Shown: positions 60,962-64,000 of the stretch, piece after piece
Position numbering within the stretch: the stretch's first letter is position 1
Layout: each line of letters opens with the position of its first letter
Source of the DNA: Flavobacterium wongokense
GTDB taxonomy: Bacteria > Bacteroidota > Bacteroidia > Flavobacteriales > Flavobacteriaceae
NCBI RefSeq assembly: GCF_021608265.1
Contig: NZ_JAKIHP010000001.1
Coordinates: 1,054,001 to 1,118,000 of the forward strand
Direction: 5' to 3'
Length of the DNA stretch: 64,000 nucleotides
The notes under the pieces: generated by a model
The model's input: the letters and a program-made list of their open reading frames with translations, nothing else
Told to the model about the DNA's origin: nothing
Databases searched by the model: none
Position numbers and translations under genes: made by a program

Positions 60962-63076
60962 TTATTTTTTTTTGGTAACGGCAAAGCCTCTTGCTCTCAT
61001 CAAAGCATCAGTAGATACTTCACGGCCACGGAATTTTTTATAGGCAATCGCAGGATCAACAGTATTTCCAATGCTGAATACATTTTCATACAAACGTTTT
61101 GCAACTTCTTTGTTGTACATGCCGGTTTTGGTTTCAGTAAATGCTTCTGTGGCATCAGCACTGATGGCGTCAGCCCATAAATAGCCATAATAACCTGCAG
61201 CATAAGCATCGTCAGAGAAGATATGCCCAAACTGCGGAATCCTGTGACGCATCACAATTTCCTTTGGCATGTTTAAATCCTCCAATGTTTGCGCCTCAAA
61301 TTTTTTCGGATTAATATCAGGATCTGACAATAAATGCAGTTTCATGTCAACCAAAGCACTGGCAATAGTTTCTACAGTTGAAAATGCTTCGTTAAACGTT
61401 GCTGCCCTATTGTTTCTTTCTACCAAAGACATTGGCATTGGTTTCCCGGTTTTGTAATGTAAAGCGAATTTGTTCAATACTTCAGGCGTTGCCAGCCAGC
61501 GTTCCAAAATCTGTGAAGGGAATTCTACATAATCCCTTGGCGTATTGGTTCCTGATAAACTTGGATAAGTAACATTGGAATTTAAACCGTGTAAGGCATG
61601 CCCGAATTCATGGAATAAAGTACTGGCATCATCCCATGAAATCAGGATTGGCTCTCCTTCATTTCCTTTGATGAAGTTACAGTTATTGGATACAAGTGTA
61701 ATGACATCACCATCAACCCTGCTTTGTTCTCTGGTTGCATTCATCCACGCACCGGAACGTTTTCCCTTACGTGCATAAGGATCGAAATACCACACACCAA
61801 CAACCTTGTTAGTGGTTTTGTTAAACACTTCCCATGTTCTTACATCAGGATGGAAAACAGGAACGTTGGTAACCTGCCTGAATCCTAAGTTGAAAATTTC
61901 ACCCGCAACCCAGAACATTCCTTCGCGCAGTTTTTCCAATTGAAGGTAAGGCTTTAAATCATTTTGATCTAAATCGTATTTTGCTTTTCTGACTTTTTCA
62001 GAGTAGTAACGATAGTCCCATGCTGCAATTTGGAATTTTCCACCTTCAGCGTCAACCAGTTTCTGCATCTCGGCAACATCTGCTTTTACCTTATCAATTG
62101 CAGGAGTCCAAACAGACATCATCAAGTCTAATGTTTTTTCAGGTTTTTGAGCCATAGTGTTTGACAAACTCCAATCAGCAAAGGTTTTGAACCCTAGCAA
62201 TTGTGCCTTCTCTGAGCGCAGTTTTAAAATCTTAACTAAGGTTTCATTATTATTGTTGGCATTGTCATTGTCTCCACGGCTGGTAAAGATTTGAAATGCT
62301 TTTTCCCTTAAATCCCTGCGGTTTGAGAACGTCAGGAAAGGTTCAATAGACGAACGCGTATTGGCAATGCATCCCATGATTTTGAGGTTTCTCTCTTTGG
62401 CATCTGCGATAGCGGCATTTTTCAATTCTTCAGGTAATCCATCAAAATCGGCTGGTGCTTTTAATTCTAAATAGTAATTGGTTTCGTCAGCCAACTGATT
62501 TTGGCTGAACTTGGTAAATAGCCCGGCCAATTCCTCGTTGATTTTTGCAATTCGGTCTTTGCTCGCTGCATCTGCATTGGCGCCTTCGCGTACGAAGTTT
62601 GAATAATAAAGCCATACCAAACGCTGTTGTTCCGGAGTTAATTTTTCTTTTTGAGACGAATTATAAATCTGTGAAATTCTCTCAAACAGCTTGGCGTTTT
62701 GATAGTATTTGTTGTTTAGTTCAGAAAACTTAGGCGTCATTTCAGTTTCGATAGGTTCAAACTCCGGACTGTTCATGTTGGAGCTATAGATGCCAAAAAC
62801 GGCATAAACCTGGTTCAGCCTTTTACCCGCTTTTTCCAACGCTACAATAGTATTGTCAAAAGTTGCAGGCTCCGGATTGTTGGCAATCTGTTCAACCTGT
62901 CCCAGTTTTTCCTTTATGGCAAATTCAATGGCCTGTCTTAAATCTTTTAGTTTGTAGTCCTTAAATGCAGGAACGCCGCCATAAGGTCCGGTCCAGTCTT
63001 TTAAGAACGGATTAGAATTTTGGGCATTTGCAACAATTGGGGCAATCATAATCAAGCTTAAAATTATTTTTTTCAT
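60962..63076 (-). CDS. dcp: Secreted M3 family oligopeptidase (Dcp-like)
   Basis: A 704-residue peptidase with a signal peptide (KKIILSLIMIAPIVANAQ). The zinc site is TLFHEFGHALHGL, with the downstream Glu in FNEAFSTVETIASAL. The helical N-lobe and the C-terminal YYGYLWADAISAD and FRGREVSTDALMRARGF are typical of peptidyl-dipeptidase Dcp. It removes dipeptides from oligopeptides in the periplasm, which fits the set of exported proteases in this window. Whether it acts as Dcp or as a general oligopeptidase cannot be decided from sequence. Confidence 0.92.
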   Translation of the reverse strand: MKKIILSLIMIAPIVANAQNSNPFLKDWTGPYGGVPAFKDYKLKDLRQAIEFAIKEKLGQVEQIANNPEPATFDNTIVALEKAGKRLNQVYAVFGIYSSNMNSPEFEPIETEMTPKFSELNNKYYQNAKLFERISQIYNSSQKEKLTPEQQRLVWLYYSNFVREGANADAASKDRIAKINEELAGLFTKFSQNQLADETNYYLELKAPADFDGLPEELKNAAIADAKERNLKIMGCIANTRSSIEPFLTFSNRRDLREKAFQIFTSRGDNDNANNNNETLVKILKLRSEKAQLLGFKTFADWSLSNTMAQKPEKTLDLMMSVWTPAIDKVKADVAEMQKLVDAEGGKFQIAAWDYRYYSEKVRKAKYDLDQNDLKPYLQLEKLREGMFWVAGEIFNLGFRQVTNVPVFHPDVRTWEVFNKTTNKVVGVWYFDPYARKGKRSGAWMNATREQSRVDGDVITLVSNNCNFIKGNEGEPILISWDDASTLFHEFGHALHGLNSNVTYPSLSGTNTPRDYVEFPSQILERWLATPEVLNKFALHYKTGKPMPMSLVERNNRAATFNEAFSTVETIASALVDMKLHLLSDPDINPKKFEAQTLEDLNMPKEIVMRHRIPQFGHIFSDDAYAAGYYGYLWADAISADATEAFTETKTGMYNKEVAKRLYENVFSIGNTVDPAIAYKKFRGREVSTDALMRARGFAVTKKK

Positions 63077-63097
63077 TGGTTAATTTATTTGATTTAT

Positions 63098-63105
63098 CAA
63101 AAGTA
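63098..63105 (-). promoter_or_regulatory. Probable -7 element for the M3 peptidase gene
   Basis: The minus strand reads TACTTTTG, a TAnnTTTG match 22 bases before the ATG. Confidence 0.4.
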
Positions 63106-63131
63106 GTGAAAAATCAATTCATTGCAGACAT

Positions 63132-63164
63132 TTGAAAATCATTACAGATAATTCTATAAATTTG
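63132..63164 (+). promoter_or_regulatory. Predicted promoter of the yhhQ-tag transcript
   Basis: TTG (63132-63134), 22 bases, then TAAATTTG (63157-63164) fit the Bacteroidetes consensus, 16 bases before the ATG. Confidence 0.5.
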
Positions 63165-63180
63165 AGAAAAAAGAAAAGCT

Positions 63181-63831
63181 ATGTTTCAATCCAGAAAAGG
63201 CATTGTTTATGTTATTCTTGCCGGAATATTTATCACCAATGCCGTCTTGGCCGAACTCATTGGCGGAAAGTTAATTGATGTTGGGCCAGCCGTCATGAGC
63301 ATCGGAATCCTGCCGTGGCCAATCGTTTTCGTAACCACCGATTTAATCAACGAATATTTTGGCGAAAAAGGAGTCCGCAAACTTTCTATTATTACAGCCT
63401 GCCTGATTGCCTACACCTTTATAGTCTTGTTTTTTGCCATGAAAATTCCGTCTACAGGTATCAGTACAGTTTCAACAGAACAGTTCAATGCGGTATTTGG
63501 GCAGAGCCAGTTAATCATCGTCGGAAGCATCACGGCCTTTTTGGTTTCGCAGCTGATTGATGTGAGCATTTTCCATTTTTTCAAAAGAAGGACAGGCGAG
63601 CGGAAAATATGGCTCAGGAGTACGGGCTCAACAGTAATTTCACAACTATTCGATAGTTTTATCGTTCTCGGAATTGCATTTTGGATTCCCGGCATTATGG
63701 ACACGAAAACTTTTTTCCTTTCGGCAATGACGGGTTATTCGGTAAAGTTGGCTATTGCTGTTTTGATGACGCCAATGATTTATTTGGGACATAATTTAAT
63801 TGATAAATATATTGCTAAAGATGAAAAATAA
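63181..63831 (+). CDS. yhhQ: Queuosine precursor transporter (YhhQ family)
   Basis: A 216-residue membrane protein with about six helices. It matches the YhhQ/VUT family, which imports queuosine precursors (preQ0/preQ1) for tRNA modification: NAVLAELIGGKLIDVG, LPWPIVFVTTDLINEYFGEK and GSTVISQLFDSFIVLGIAFW. It has its own promoter and overlaps the tag gene by 11 bases. Confidence 0.9.
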   Translation: MFQSRKGIVYVILAGIFITNAVLAELIGGKLIDVGPAVMSIGILPWPIVFVTTDLINEYFGEKGVRKLSIITACLIAYTFIVLFFAMKIPSTGISTVSTEQFNAVFGQSQLIIVGSITAFLVSQLIDVSIFHFFKRRTGERKIWLRSTGSTVISQLFDSFIVLGIAFWIPGIMDTKTFFLSAMTGYSVKLAIAVLMTPMIYLGHNLIDKYIAKDEK

Positions 63832-64000
63832 AGTACGCTGTTCCTGGTGTGAGAAAGATGATTTGTACCGCGATTACCACGATAACGAATGGGGAAATCC
63901 TGTTTATGATGATGACAAACTCTTTGAGTTTTTGGTTTTGGAAACCTTTCAGGCAGGCTTGAGTTGGTATACGATTTTGAAAAAAAGGGATAATTTCCGC
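63821..64000 (+). CDS. tag: DNA-3-methyladenine glycosylase I, N-terminal part (runs off the window)
   Basis: An ATG at 63821 opens 60 codons to the window edge without a stop. The start, RCSWCEKDDLYRDYHDNEWG, holds the zinc-binding Cys and the TagI signature; LFEFLVLETFQAGLSWYTIL follows with the adenine-pocket Glu and Trp. The enzyme removes 3-methyladenine from alkylated DNA. The rest lies outside the window. It overlaps the end of yhhQ and is translationally coupled to it. Confidence 0.93.
   Translation, partial: MKNKVRCSWCEKDDLYRDYHDNEWGNPVYDDDKLFEFLVLETFQAGLSWYTILKKRDNFR

Noticed and set aside
1..64000. tRNA or rRNA genes
   Set aside because: Gaps between genes were read on both strands; none shows a cloverleaf with a TTCGA-type arm or rRNA-like sequence.

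Overview
This window looks like chromosomal DNA of a Flavobacteriaceae bacterium, most likely Flavobacterium or a close relative. The evidence is AT-rich DNA, Bacteroidetes-type promoters (TTG then TAnnTTTG) in front of many genes, a GldH gliding lipoprotein, two secreted proteases with type IX secretion (T9SS) tails containing YPNPT, delta-60 repeat proteins, and a lycopene cyclase. No rRNA, tRNA, CRISPR array or transposase was seen.

Layout. 1-833: start of a secreted delta-60 repeat protein. 970-5690 (minus): enoyl-CoA hydratase, an NtrY-like kinase, hemJ, hemH and a PchR-like AraC regulator. 5920-12275 (plus): a tight haem operon hemA-hemC-hemD-hemE-GNAT-hemF-hemB, followed by two small c-type cytochromes, a DNA alkyl-repair protein and a PolB-like exonuclease. 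14368-17310: secreted subtilase. 17505-20073: SpmA/SpmB-like membrane protein and two unknowns. 20124-21632: a strong promoter, a compact chain of RNA hairpins and an orphan AIPR-like gene; this is the best candidate for an undescribed (defence-type) system. 21665-27932 (minus): CoA-transferase scoA/scoB with an unrelated gene between them, PBP1A, gldH and a RicT-like PSP1 protein. 28546-32437 (minus): TrhO with a U32-type C-terminal domain, a bacilliredoxin, crtY and an outer-membrane protein. 32521-35043 (plus): Nramp-USP fusion and its DtxR/MntR-type regulator, with a perfect inverted repeat between them and crtY. 35440-38648 (minus): feoA, feoB, a small Cys-rich partner and a SCO protein. 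38821-44742: M13 peptidase, then a minus-strand set (CBU_0592-like, oxidoreductase, M28 peptidase, zinc-ribbon protein). 45040-50243: ssb, a secreted gene with an in-frame stop, a chloramphenicol acetyltransferase homologue, a HAD hydrolase, a tiny Cys-rich protein, ferritin and metG. 50372-64000: cell-wall carboxypeptidase, YraN, T9SS metalloprotease, M48 peptidase, mfd, M3 peptidase, queuosine-precursor transporter and the start of tag.

The main theme is metal and haem economy: almost the whole haem pathway, Feo ferrous-iron uptake, Mn/Fe Nramp uptake with its regulator, ferritin, and a SCO copper chaperone. A second theme is peptidases (S8, M13, M28, S66, M12-like, M48, M3). Several genes are best started at an internal ATG rather than at the first possible start codon; these choices are explained entry by entry. 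No stretch longer than about 300 bases lacks a gene.
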